Shown: positions 25,701 to 33,611 of the stretch, in pieces
How positions within the stretch are numbered: position 1 is the stretch's first letter
Layout of the letters: the number at the start of each line of letters is the position of its first letter
Assembly: GCA_900551345.1 (NCBI GenBank)
Contig: URVP01000001.1
Coordinates: 1 to 54,440 of the forward strand
DNA from: an uncultured Eubacteriales bacterium
Lineage (GTDB): Bacteria > Bacillota > Clostridia > Monoglobales > UMGS1388
Length of the DNA: 54,440 bases
Direction: 5' to 3'
Program-made: the position numbers and the translations under genes
The notes under the pieces: generated by a model
The model's input: only the letters and a program-made list of their open reading frames with translations
Told to the model about the DNA's origin: nothing
Databases searched by the model: none

Positions 25701-26813
25701 TTACCAGTACATTTTCCAGTCCGGGTTTTTTACACGCATAAGCGCCTCCAGGAAGAAATAGTCTCCCCAGATATTACATTCAGGTTTATCTCCGTTATTC
25801 CAGTTGTACATACCGTCGGTCAGCAGCCCGTTTGAAACTTTGCCTTTGGTCATATAGTTATCTATAAGAGAATTAAGGATTTTTTCCGCCGATTCCATAT
25901 ATTTGGGCTCGTGAATATATTTATCCATTTCAAGCATACCGCACACGGCAATAGCTCCGGATGAACTGTCACGAGGCATATCGTCCCCGTCCGTAAAGAT
26001 AAGATCCCAGAAAGGAACATAATCTTTGGGCAGATGCGCTATAAAGTAATCCGTGATTCGTTTGTATTCGGGTATAATGGATTCATCTTTGGTGTAGTCA
26101 AAGCTAAGTGCAGTGCCGTAAACTCCCCACGCCTGACCTCTTGCCCAGCTTGAGTCATCTGCATAGCCCTGATGGGTTACGCCTTTAAGCTTTTTCCCCG
26201 TTTGGGGGTCAAAGAAAACGGTGTGATAAGTAGATCCGTCTTCTCTTGTTACTGTGCTTAAGGCTGTTTTAAGGTGATTATATGCGATGTTGTAATATTT
26301 TTGATCGCCGCTCACTTCAGATGCCCAGTAAAGAAGCGGAAGATTAAGCAGACAATCTATAATAAAACGGTAATTGTCAGGAGCGCCGATTTTGCCCCAA
26401 GCTTGTATAAACTGACCCTTTTCATGATATCTTTCAGTCAGCGTATCGGCTGCGGTAAGGGCTACCCTTTTGGCTTCTTCATTTCCGGTCAGCTTATATT
26501 GTGCCACTGCAGAAAGAGAGTATAAAAATCCAAGGTCATGAGTGTCAATGTTGGTTCTTGTGTCAATTCTGTCTCTAAATGCCTCAAGCTGAAATTCAGC
26601 AGTTTCTTTAAAAATTTTCTTGCCTGTAAGCTCATAGGACAGCCACAGCATACCTGTCCAGAAGCTCTCTGTCCAGGAACATATCTTTCTTGCCGGATAT
26701 ATCAGATTTTTACTTTGTTCTTCAGGAAAAAGATCTGTAAAGTCCGGAATTGCCTTCTCTATAACCTCTACGCTGTAGGCTATAGCATCATCAATTTTTT
26801 TCATGTCTATCAT
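25701..26813 (-). CDS. Unsaturated glucuronyl hydrolase (glycoside hydrolase family 88)
   Basis: GH88 enzymes hydrate and cleave the unsaturated uronic acid at the end of oligosaccharides left by polysaccharide lyases acting on glycosaminoglycans or similar polymers. The 370-residue protein is the usual length and has an all-alpha toroid. It shows the catalytic-Asp regions THDLGFLYSLS and RFIIDCLLNLPLLYWAS and the motif DDSSWARGQAWGVYG. There is no signal peptide, so it acts in the cytoplasm on imported sugars. AGGAGG lies 11 nt before the chosen ATG. No lyase, transporter or other carbohydrate gene is adjacent. Confidence 0.9.
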   Translation of the reverse strand: MIDMKKIDDAIAYSVEVIEKAIPDFTDLFPEEQSKNLIYPARKICSWTESFWTGMLWLSYELTGKKIFKETAEFQLEAFRDRIDTRTNIDTHDLGFLYSLSAVAQYKLTGNEEAKRVALTAADTLTERYHEKGQFIQAWGKIGAPDNYRFIIDCLLNLPLLYWASEVSGDQKYYNIAYNHLKTALSTVTREDGSTYHTVFFDPQTGKKLKGVTHQGYADDSSWARGQAWGVYGTALSFDYTKDESIIPEYKRITDYFIAHLPKDYVPFWDLIFTDGDDMPRDSSSGAIAVCGMLEMDKYIHEPKYMESAEKILNSLIDNYMTKGKVSNGLLTDGMYNWNNGDKPECNIWGDYFFLEALMRVKNPDWKMYW

Positions 26814-26856
26814 ATCATGTAAAACCTCCTGCCGGTATAAAACCGATTTTTAACCA

Positions 26857-26885
26857 ATTATATAACACTTTTATAAGCCGGTCAA
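26857..26885 (-). promoter_or_regulatory. Sigma-A promoter of the GH88 gene
   Basis: On the minus strand TTGACC (26885-26880), 17 nt, TATAAT (26862-26857). The leader contains the short inverted repeat CGGT/ACCG around 26833-26845, a possible operator. Confidence 0.75.
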
Positions 26886-26907
26886 GGGGGTTAATGGGGC
26901 TTTCTTG

Positions 26908-26952
26908 AAAAAACAGGGAGGTTTGCAAAAAATACAAATCTCCCTGTTTTTT
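26908..26952. terminator. Strong terminator after the spoIIQ-like gene
   Basis: A 13-bp perfect stem (26908-26920 with 26940-26952) extends inward by four more pairs, with A6 and T6 on the outer arms. It separates the M23 peptidase gene from the GH88 gene. Confidence 0.9.
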
Positions 26953-26970
26953 AGTTATGGTACATATAAT

Positions 26971-27714
26971 TTAGAAAAAGTCTTTTGGATTAATGGGGAT
27001 TTCGTTTTCTATAATTTCAAAATGCACATGTGCTCCTTGGCTTCGTTCTGACATTGCTGTGTTTCCCACATTGCCGATAGGTGCTCCTGCATCTACGAAA
27101 TTACCCACGCTTATAGGAAGAGTTGGCTGAAGGCTTCCGTATTTGGTAACAAGATTGTCTGAATGTCTTATGGTTACGGTTGTACCGTAGAGCGGGTCAT
27201 CCTCAATACTTTCTACGGTTCCTGCCGCTGCCGCTTTTACTGATGTTCCTGCTTCGGCGCTGATGTCAAGTGCACTGTGTGTACGCCAATCTTTCATAGT
27301 TTCATTATATAAGAGCTCATCATTTGAAAAATCTTTTGAAATGGTACCGCTGACAGGCAGCGCAAATTTTATGTCTGCTGCGGATACGGGGGCGGTTTCC
27401 TGTTCGGGGGTAGTTGTTTCTTCTTCGGGAAATTCCTCTTCAGTTTCTTCAGGTGCCGTTATTTCTGTTAAATCGGATAACTCTGTTTCTTCGTCGGGTA
27501 TGCTATAAGGAATTTCTGTTGTTTCATTCTCCGTTTCTGCTTCACTGTTAACGGAAAATGACTTTTCAATTTTTTCTTCCATTACATTTTTGCGGCTGTT
27601 TATAAACCCTGCCGAACAAACGGCCACCAGCAGAAACAATGCAAGAAAGTAAAGACCTTTAGGCTTTTTTTGCTGAGGTTTTTGTGATGTGGGATGTATT
27701 CGTGTCTGCTTCAA
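26971..27714 (-). CDS. spoIIQ: M23 (LytM) metallopeptidase, probable forespore protein SpoIIQ
   Basis: This is a membrane-anchored, 247-residue LytM protein: short cytoplasmic N-terminus, one membrane helix (about 20-38), a long acidic Glu/Thr linker (about 60-115) and an M23 domain. Both zinc motifs are intact (HSALD and HVHFEI), as in clostridial SpoIIQ; B. subtilis SpoIIQ is degenerate. SpoIIQ is made in the forespore and partners with SpoIIIAH in the feeding-tube channel. A sigma-F-type promoter lies just upstream. I use TTG 27714, 9 nt after AAAGGA; ATG 27732 has no ribosome binding site. A general LytM peptidase is the alternative. Confidence 0.7.
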   Translation of the reverse strand: MKQTRIHPTSQKPQQKKPKGLYFLALFLLVAVCSAGFINSRKNVMEEKIEKSFSVNSEAETENETTEIPYSIPDEETELSDLTEITAPEETEEEFPEEETTTPEQETAPVSAADIKFALPVSGTISKDFSNDELLYNETMKDWRTHSALDISAEAGTSVKAAAAGTVESIEDDPLYGTTVTIRHSDNLVTKYGSLQPTLPISVGNFVDAGAPIGNVGNTAMSERSQGAHVHFEIIENEIPINPKDFF

Positions 27715-27746
27715 GCATATCAATCCTTTCATGTTGGTATATGGTA

Positions 27747-27774
27747 ATTTTGTCCATATGATTTTTTTTTATAC
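27747..27774 (-). promoter_or_regulatory. Sigma-F-like forespore promoter
   Basis: On the minus strand GTATA (27774-27770), a 14-nt spacer, then GGACAAAAT (27755-27747), which matches the sigma-F -10 pattern GGnnAnAnT at every fixed position. The spacer is one nt shorter than usual. Its place before a SpoIIQ-like gene supports the call. Confidence 0.6.
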
Positions 27775-27804
27775 ATGTTTGGGTTGGTTTAAAAAGAAAA
27801 AAGG

Positions 27805-27833
27805 TTGACTATAACGAAAAACAGGAGTATAAT
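27805..27833 (+). promoter_or_regulatory. Sigma-A promoter of serC-serA
   Basis: TTGACT (27805-27810), 17 nt, TATAAT (27828-27833). Transcription would begin near 27840, leaving a leader of about 190 nt before serC, long enough for a riboswitch-like element. Confidence 0.78.
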
Positions 27834-27950
27834 TGTTTTTAATATGAATAGAATGGCAGCGTAACTGCAATGTTTAAGGGCGGAAACTTTTATTTCAAAT
27901 ACATATAACCGTTTGTTTATCCATTGCGATACAAAATGCCGTAAAGCATA

Positions 27951-28016
27951 TATACGCCTTATCTGCCCACGGTAAGCGAGCGTATAAAGGTCTATTAATT
28001 CAGTGGGCAGAAAGGC
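27951..28016 (+). promoter_or_regulatory. Structured serC leader with two mutually exclusive hairpins
   Basis: Hairpin B pairs 27956-27970 with 28003-28016 (14 bp, one bulged A at 27961) and its 3' arm contains the only plausible serC ribosome binding site, AAAGG at 28011-28015. Hairpin A pairs TATACG (27951-27956) with CGTATA (27981-27986), with CTTA/TAAG inside, and uses the 5' arm of B. Formation of A would free the ribosome binding site. There is no T-tract, so control would be at translation. It matches no riboswitch class I recognise, and the T-box sequence is absent. Confidence 0.55.
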
Positions 28017-28028
28017 TATGAATTATTT

Positions 28029-29108
28029 ATGAACAGAGTTTACAATTTTTCCGCAGGTCCGTCAATGCTGCCTGAGTCGGTACTGAAAAAGGCTGCTGAC
28101 GAGATGCTTTCATACGGCGATACCGGTATGAGTGTTATGGAAATGAGCCATCGATCAAAGGCATATCAGGCAATTATCGATGATGCGGAAGCATTGCTCA
28201 GAGAACTTATGAATATTCCCGAAAATTATAAGGTTCTGTTTCTTCAGGGCGGCGCGTCTTCACAGTTTGCCATGATTCCGCTTAATCTTTTTGGATTCGG
28301 TGCAAAGGCAGACTATGTTCTTACCGGTGCATGGGCAAAGAAAGCAGCTAAGGAAGCGTCCCGTTACGGTAATGTTAACATCGTAGCATCTTCTGAAGAC
28401 AAGACTTTTTCATACATACCCGAGCTTGATTCTTCTAAATTCGACCCTGAAGCTTCGTATTTTCATATAACAGCAAATAATACAATTTACGGTACAAGAT
28501 ATACAAAACTTCCTGAAACAGGAAAGGTTCCCCTTGTTGCTGATATGTCATCAAATATTCTCTCTCAGGAATATGATGTTAATGATTTCGGAATTATTTA
28601 TGCAGGAGCTCAGAAGAACATGGGACCTGCCGGCGTTACTGTTGTTATTATTCGTGAAGACCTTATCGGCAAAGCGCTGGATATTACACCTACCATGTTT
28701 AATTATCAGACTCACGCAGATAACGGGTCTATGTTCAACACACCTCCCACATATGCTATTTATATTTGTAAGATGGTATATGAATGGATTAAACAGCTTG
28801 GCGGTGTAGCGGTTATGGAGAAAATGAATATAGAAAAGGCTAAAATTCTTTATGATTTTCTTGACGAATCCAAGTTGTTCAAAGGCACCGTAGAGGCAAA
28901 AGATCGTTCTCTTATGAATGTACCTTTTGTTACCGGAAATGAAGAACTCGATGCTAAATTTATTAAAGAGGCAGCCGCAAAAGGATTTGTAAATCTCAAA
29001 GGACACAGATCTGTGGGCGGTATGCGTGCAAGTATTTACAATGCTATGCCTGCAGAGGGTGTAAAAGCGCTTGTAGAATTTATGAAGGACTTTGAAGCGC
29101 ATAACTAA
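28029..29108 (+). CDS. serC: Phosphoserine aminotransferase
   Basis: SerC converts 3-phosphohydroxypyruvate to phosphoserine using PLP. The 359-residue protein opens with NFSAGPSMLPESVL, typical of the family. The PLP lysine is K196 in AGAQKNMGPAGV. Conserved C-terminal residues include GHRSVGGMRASIYNAMP. It is followed 36 nt later by serA, so the two serine-synthesis steps are in one operon. The ribosome binding site is weakly placed (13 nt) and lies in the leader hairpin. Confidence 0.96.
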   Translation: MNRVYNFSAGPSMLPESVLKKAADEMLSYGDTGMSVMEMSHRSKAYQAIIDDAEALLRELMNIPENYKVLFLQGGASSQFAMIPLNLFGFGAKADYVLTGAWAKKAAKEASRYGNVNIVASSEDKTFSYIPELDSSKFDPEASYFHITANNTIYGTRYTKLPETGKVPLVADMSSNILSQEYDVNDFGIIYAGAQKNMGPAGVTVVIIREDLIGKALDITPTMFNYQTHADNGSMFNTPPTYAIYICKMVYEWIKQLGGVAVMEKMNIEKAKILYDFLDESKLFKGTVEAKDRSLMNVPFVTGNEELDAKFIKEAAAKGFVNLKGHRSVGGMRASIYNAMPAEGVKALVEFMKDFEAHN

Positions 29109-29144
29109 ACGCCGCTTTATATGATATGAAAGGTAAGGTAATTA

Positions 29145-30302
29145 ATGATGTATAAAATTCAGAAGCTTAATAAGATTGCCGAAGTAGGACTTAAAAAATT
29201 CGGCAGCAATTATGAAATAAGCGACAATATAGAAAATCCGGACGGTATTATTTTAAGAAGCTATAATATGCATGAGATGGAAATTCCTTCATCTGTTCTT
29301 GGTATTGCAAGAGCCGGTGCAGGCGTAAATAATATTCCGGTTGATGAATGTGCAAGCAAGGGTATTGTAGTATTCAATACACCCGGTGCAAATGCAAATG
29401 CAGTTAAAGAGCTTACTATATGCAGCCTTCTTCTTGCTTCAAGAAAAATTACTGAAGGTATCGAATGGGCTAAAACTCTTACCGGAGACGATGTTGATAA
29501 GCAGGTTGAAAAGGGTAAATCACAGTTTGTAGGTCCTGAAATTGCAGGTAAGACGCTGGGCGTAATCGGTCTTGGTGCCATTGGCGTTCTTGTGGCAAAT
29601 GCAGCAGAAAAACTTGATATGGAAGTTATCGGTTATGACCCTTACCTTTCAATAGATGCTGCATGGGGACTTTCCAGTACCGTTAAAAAGGCAGAAAATC
29701 TTGAGGATATATATGCAAATTGTGATTATATAACCATGCATTTGCCTCTCACTCCGGATACAAAAGATATGATTAATGCTGAGTCAATCTCTCTAATGAA
29801 GGACGGCGTTCGTATAATCAATCTTGCAAGAGGCGGATTGGTAAATAATGCCGATATAATTGCCGGTGTTGAAAGCGGAAAAGTAGGCGCATATGTTGCA
29901 GACTTTATCAATGGCGACCTGGTGGGAAAAAAGAATATTATTGCTATACCTCATCTTGGTGCATCAACTCCCGAATCTGAAGACAACTGTGCAGTTATGG
30001 CGGCAAGAGAGCTCAGAGAATATCTTGAAAAAGGTAATATTATTAATTCCGTTAACTTCCCCAGATGTGAAGCGGAGCTTACAAATGATAAGAGAATTTG
30101 CATAATTCATCACAACAAACCCAATATGATAAGTCAGTTCTCATCTATTATGGCTTCGGAAGGCATTAATATTGAACATTTCCTTAATAAGAGCAAAGGC
30201 GATAATGCTTATACCATGATGGATCTTGACACTGTTACTGACAGCATAATTGAAAAGCTCAAATCTGTTGAAGGTGTTATAAGACTTCGTGTTATCGGAT
30301 AA
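29145..30302 (+). CDS. serA: D-3-phosphoglycerate dehydrogenase with ACT domain
   Basis: SerA catalyses the first step of serine synthesis, oxidising 3-phosphoglycerate with NAD. The 385-residue protein has the catalytic and Rossmann domains (GLGAIGVLVANAAEKL, then D at the end of the second strand in GYDPY), the RGGLVNNADI segment, and the catalytic His in HLGASTPESE. A C-terminal ACT domain (about 315-385) is the usual site for serine feedback. It lacks the larger intervening domain of long SerA forms. Confidence 0.95.
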   Translation: MMYKIQKLNKIAEVGLKKFGSNYEISDNIENPDGIILRSYNMHEMEIPSSVLGIARAGAGVNNIPVDECASKGIVVFNTPGANANAVKELTICSLLLASRKITEGIEWAKTLTGDDVDKQVEKGKSQFVGPEIAGKTLGVIGLGAIGVLVANAAEKLDMEVIGYDPYLSIDAAWGLSSTVKKAENLEDIYANCDYITMHLPLTPDTKDMINAESISLMKDGVRIINLARGGLVNNADIIAGVESGKVGAYVADFINGDLVGKKNIIAIPHLGASTPESEDNCAVMAARELREYLEKGNIINSVNFPRCEAELTNDKRICIIHHNKPNMISQFSSIMASEGINIEHFLNKSKGDNAYTMMDLDTVTDSIIEKLKSVEGVIRLRVIG

Positions 30303-30370
30303 TTATAAACAAATGGTTCCGGTAGAATAAATTTTTACCGAGTGCTGACGATATTTTTAATAATTATATA

Positions 30371-30406
30371 AAGCCGTTTCTTCTTGCATGGAGAAACGGC
30401 TTTTTA
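30371..30406. terminator. Terminator between serA and spo0A
   Basis: An 11-bp perfect stem (30371-30381 with 30392-30402) is followed by TTTTT-type sequence on the plus strand. It separates converging serA and spo0A transcripts. Confidence 0.82.
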
Positions 30407-30416
30407 CATTGGCTTA

Positions 30417-31196
30417 TTATATGTTTTTCATTGCAAGGCGAAGGTTGTCAGCAATCATCGCAATAAATTCACTGTTTGTGGGTTTACCCCTGTTTACATT
30501 TATGGTGTATCCAAATATCCTATTAAGCGTTTCGCTGTCACCTCTGTCCCATGCTACCTCTATGGCATGACGGATAGCTCGTTCTACACGGCTGGGCAGG
30601 GTGTTGTCCATTTTTGCAATGAGTGGATATAGTTCTTTTGTAACTGCATTTATAATATTCCCGTTGTTTATTACAAGCATAATCGCTTTTCTGATATAGT
30701 TGTATCCCTTTATATTGGCCGGGATACCTATTTCCTGAATTATTGATGTTATTTCTTTTTCGAGATCAAATTCTTTGCTGCGATCCGGTTTTGTTTCTGA
30801 TACTGTGCTGTTTTTCGACATTTCCGTTATGAGATCCATATGTAACTCGATGTTTTCCAGACTGGTTTCTTTTGCTAAAACATAATCTGCCCCTTCACTC
30901 ATCCAAATAGCTGTGGATGTGTCTTTAGCAATAGCTGATAGCACCAGTATTTTTGGCTTTTTTACACTGTTGTCCATTCTTTTTAGACTTCGGAGTACAA
31001 ACATACCGTCTGCTTTCGGCATAACCATATCGAGTATAACGATATCCGGATTTTTGCTTGCTATCATTTCGACGCCGACTTGTCCATCATGGGCGAATCC
31101 TACCATTTCATATGTGTCACTGTGTGAAAAGTATTCTTTTGCCGCACCGCACAACTCGTAGGAATCGTCAATCATGACCGCTTTAAGTTTTTCCAT
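30417..31196 (-). CDS. spo0A: Sporulation master regulator Spo0A
   Basis: Spo0A is the response regulator that commits the cell to sporulation. The 259-residue protein has a receiver domain with acidic pocket D10-D11, phosphoacceptor D56 (VILDMVMP) and a signature C-terminal DNA-binding domain (about 150-259). That domain carries the highly conserved ending VERAIRHAIEVAWDRG ... NRGKPTNSEFIAMIAD. AAAGGGG lies about 12 nt before the ATG. A consensus sigma-A promoter and possible 0A boxes lie upstream. Confidence 0.98.
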   Translation of the reverse strand: MEKLKAVMIDDSYELCGAAKEYFSHSDTYEMVGFAHDGQVGVEMIASKNPDIVILDMVMPKADGMFVLRSLKRMDNSVKKPKILVLSAIAKDTSTAIWMSEGADYVLAKETSLENIELHMDLITEMSKNSTVSETKPDRSKEFDLEKEITSIIQEIGIPANIKGYNYIRKAIMLVINNGNIINAVTKELYPLIAKMDNTLPSRVERAIRHAIEVAWDRGDSETLNRIFGYTINVNRGKPTNSEFIAMIADNLRLAMKNI

Positions 31197-31260
31197 TTTT
31201 TGTTTTTTCCCCTTTCACTTAAAAAATGGTGTTGTTATATTTTTTGGGTTAACAGCAAAG

Positions 31261-31289
31261 ATTATAAAATGCAGTTTATATTATGTCAA
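31261..31289 (-). promoter_or_regulatory. Sigma-A promoter of spo0A
   Basis: On the minus strand a perfect TTGACA (31289-31284), 17 nt, and a perfect TATAAT (31266-31261), about 65 nt upstream of the spo0A ATG. Confidence 0.85.
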
Positions 31290-31330
31290 TCAAGGTTTTT
31301 GCAGATTTTGCAATTTTTTGCATAAAATAC

Positions 31331-31347
31331 TGTCGTATAAAGTCGAA
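31331..31347. promoter_or_regulatory. Two candidate 0A boxes upstream of spo0A
   Basis: TGTCGTA (31331-31337) and AGTCGAA (31341-31347) each differ at one position from the Spo0A-binding core TGTCGAA and are 10 nt apart, about one helical turn. They lie about 40 nt upstream of the spo0A -35 box. Autoregulation is inference. The rest of 31197-31534 has promoters only and no gene. Confidence 0.4.
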
Positions 31348-31465
31348 TGATGTAAGACAGAATATATTAAATTTATGTTTCATACCGTAAATGCGGCTTG
31401 TTTACTGACAAAAGGCTGATTTATTATACAAAATTAACTTTTGCATAATTATAAATGATGGTGTA

Positions 31466-31474
31466 TGTTATACT
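31466..31474 (+). promoter_or_regulatory. Possible extended -10 promoter for the GT-C-like gene
   Basis: TGT followed by TATACT (31469-31474) fits an extended -10 element. No good -35 is present. It lies about 60 nt upstream of the ATG at 31535. Confidence 0.4.
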
Positions 31475-31534
31475 ATTTTAAATTAATATAAGGGTGTAAT
31501 AGTAAATAACTATTGCGGCAAAGGGGTGATTTTT

Positions 31535-32785
31535 ATGAAGTGCGAATTTGCAGCTATTATAACACTATGCATTGTGAGGTGCTGTAGGTTTGGCTTTAGG
31601 TATTTTCCCGTTATTGATGATTGGATACAGTATATTTCCTATCAGTCCGCACCGGATTTGTTTAACAGATGGTTTATAGGTGCCGGTTTGTATTATACAC
31701 GCCCTTTGGCAGCCCTTATGGATTTATATGTATGGGGAAAAATCGGAGTAACATGGTCATTTTTTATTATCACTCTTTTACACGGTGTAAGCTGCTGTTT
31801 GTTTTTGTATGTATTTCGCCAAAGAGGTATAAGAGCGGGGCTTGGCTTTACGGTGATTTATATGCTGCTTCCCATAAATACTGAAGGCACAATGTGGCTG
31901 TCAGCATCTACAAGAATCGTTTTTTCCCTCTTCCTTATTTCAGTTTCTTTATTATTTCTTGAAAAACATAAAATATTATTTTGGCTTTTTAATTTGATTT
32001 CTTTGTTTTTTTACGAACAAACAGCGATTTTATCATTGGCAATATCCCTATATTTCGCACATAGGGAGAGAGTAAAAATTATACCTTTAATAAACGGGCT
32101 GATTTTTGCATTGTATTATATGCTGTTTTCAGGCGCCGGCCCTTTCGGCGGCAGAAGCACAATTGTATTTCCAAATACGATGCGACTGTATAATTTTTTT
32201 GCGAATTTTGCAGAGGGCTTTTTTATTAAGCATGGTCAGCTTATTGTTAACGGTGCATTAAGAGGTTTTCAGATTTTTCGGGAAAACTATTTTTTATATG
32301 TTATTGCTGTTATATTGGGAATATGGGTTGTTTTGACAGCAAAGAGGGAAAATGGACGCGGCAGCATATTTTTGGGTATAGTACTGTTTACCCTTCCGCT
32401 TTTACCCTATTTATTTATTTCTCAACCTTTCTCCTTTCGTGCCTTTATGCCTTCGTTGGTGGGGCTTGGAATTATGACTGACGGTCTGTTAAAGTCGCAT
32501 AATATAAAAGCTGTGCTTTCAATGTTTGTTATACCCATATTTCTTGCTGTAGGGATAAGCGAACTAACAGATTATCGCAGTGTAAGCATTGCTGACAAAA
32601 AAATGGCAGAGGCCATTATATATGATGATGCAAAAAGTTTTAAGCGGGTTGAAAGTGCAGTAGAACTTAATGTTTTGTATATGCAGCATATAACCAATGT
32701 TTCCGAAAGCGATTGGGCAATGACGGGTTGTGTGCGTGCGTTAACAGAAAATCCTGATTACCCGATGCTGATTTGTGAAGAATAA
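31535..32785 (+). CDS. Polytopic membrane protein, GT-C glycosyltransferase-like
   Basis: This 416-residue protein has about ten predicted membrane helices. An acidic motif near the N-terminus (PVIDDWIQY) lies in the first outside loop, the place of the catalytic Asp in GT-C glycosyltransferases that use lipid-linked sugars. I infer that relationship from layout only and do not recognise a named family. ATG 31535 is 8 nt after AAAGGGG; the upstream GTG 31526 overlaps the ribosome binding site. A TagA/WecG glycosyltransferase gene follows, which fits a wall-polymer role. Confidence 0.65.
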   Translation: MKCEFAAIITLCIVRCCRFGFRYFPVIDDWIQYISYQSAPDLFNRWFIGAGLYYTRPLAALMDLYVWGKIGVTWSFFIITLLHGVSCCLFLYVFRQRGIRAGLGFTVIYMLLPINTEGTMWLSASTRIVFSLFLISVSLLFLEKHKILFWLFNLISLFFYEQTAILSLAISLYFAHRERVKIIPLINGLIFALYYMLFSGAGPFGGRSTIVFPNTMRLYNFFANFAEGFFIKHGQLIVNGALRGFQIFRENYFLYVIAVILGIWVVLTAKRENGRGSIFLGIVLFTLPLLPYLFISQPFSFRAFMPSLVGLGIMTDGLLKSHNIKAVLSMFVIPIFLAVGISELTDYRSVSIADKKMAEAIIYDDAKSFKRVESAVELNVLYMQHITNVSESDWAMTGCVRALTENPDYPMLICEE

Positions 32786-32798
32786 TTATATAAAACAT

Positions 32799-32827
32799 TT
32801 GATTATGCGTGCGAATTGTGTTACAAT
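32799..32827 (+). promoter_or_regulatory. Sigma-A promoter before the WecG/TagA gene
   Basis: TTGATT (32799-32804), 17 nt, TACAAT (32822-32827). It lies downstream of the ATG at 32775 and so supports the TTG start at 32868 for the next gene. Confidence 0.65.
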
Positions 32828-32867
32828 ATATATCAATGTTTATATGTGTACTAAAGAAGGTGATTTT

Positions 32868-33605
32868 TTGTCGGAAAAGGTAAATATACTTGGAGTTAAT
32901 GTAAACAGTTTGACAATGGATTCAGCGGTGAAAAAAGCCGAAGGACTTATACAAGAAGGAGGCTTTCACTGCGTGTTCACTCCAAATCCGGAAATAATAT
33001 GGAATGCCCGGAAAGATCCTGAATTAAAAGAAATTTTAAATAATGCTGATTTACTTCTTCCAGACGGAATAGGTGTAGTTATGGCATCTAAAATAAAAAA
33101 ACAACCCATGCCGGAAAGAGTAAGCGGATATGATTTTACCCGCAGACTGCTTGACTTACAGGGACATTCTTTCTTTTTGTTCGGTGCTAAACCCGGTGTT
33201 GCAGAAAGTGCGGCAGAAAAGCTGCGCAAGGAAAATCCTCAAATACAAATCGCCGGCACAAGAAACGGTTATTTTGACGATGAAAAGGACACCGACGATA
33301 TTATAAATCAAATAAACCAAAGCGGAGCAGATGTTCTTATCGTATGTTTGGGTGTACCCAAGCAGGAGCGGTGGATATACCGTAACAGAAAAAAGCTTAA
33401 ACCGGCTCTTTGCATAGGCGTGGGAGGAACACTGGATGTAATAGCCGGAGTTGCAAAGCGTGCTCCTGACATTTTTATAAAGCTTAATTTAGAATGGCTG
33501 TACAGAACGGTTAAGCAGCCTTCCAGGTTAAAAAGAAACTGGGTTTTGCCGGTGTTTATGTTGAATGTCCTGTTCTGTGACAGAAAAAGTAACGAAAGGA
33601 ATTGA
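32868..33605 (+). CDS. WecG/TagA/CpsF family glycosyltransferase (GT26)
   Basis: GT26 enzymes add ManNAc-type sugars to polyprenyl-linked intermediates for teichoic acid-like or other wall polymers. The 245-residue protein has the family motifs FTPNPEIIWNARKD, LLPDGIGVVMASK, FLFGAKPGV, CLGVPKQERWI and GVGGTLDVIAGVAKRAP. The start is TTG 32868, seven nt after AGAAGG; a longer reading from 32775 would start upstream of the promoter. It precedes thyX by 6 nt. Confidence 0.9.
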   Translation: MSEKVNILGVNVNSLTMDSAVKKAEGLIQEGGFHCVFTPNPEIIWNARKDPELKEILNNADLLLPDGIGVVMASKIKKQPMPERVSGYDFTRRLLDLQGHSFFLFGAKPGVAESAAEKLRKENPQIQIAGTRNGYFDDEKDTDDIINQINQSGADVLIVCLGVPKQERWIYRNRKKLKPALCIGVGGTLDVIAGVAKRAPDIFIKLNLEWLYRTVKQPSRLKRNWVLPVFMLNVLFCDRKSNERN

Positions 33606-33611
33606 TAACTA

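Noticed and set aside
27840..28028. TPP, SAM, glycine or T-box element in the serC leader
   Set aside because: None of the conserved sequences of these classes is present; the element is reported as unclassified.
30316..30345. Hairpin CGGTA/TACCG after serA as a terminator
   Set aside because: Only five pairs and no T-tract; the stronger hairpin at 30371 is the terminator.
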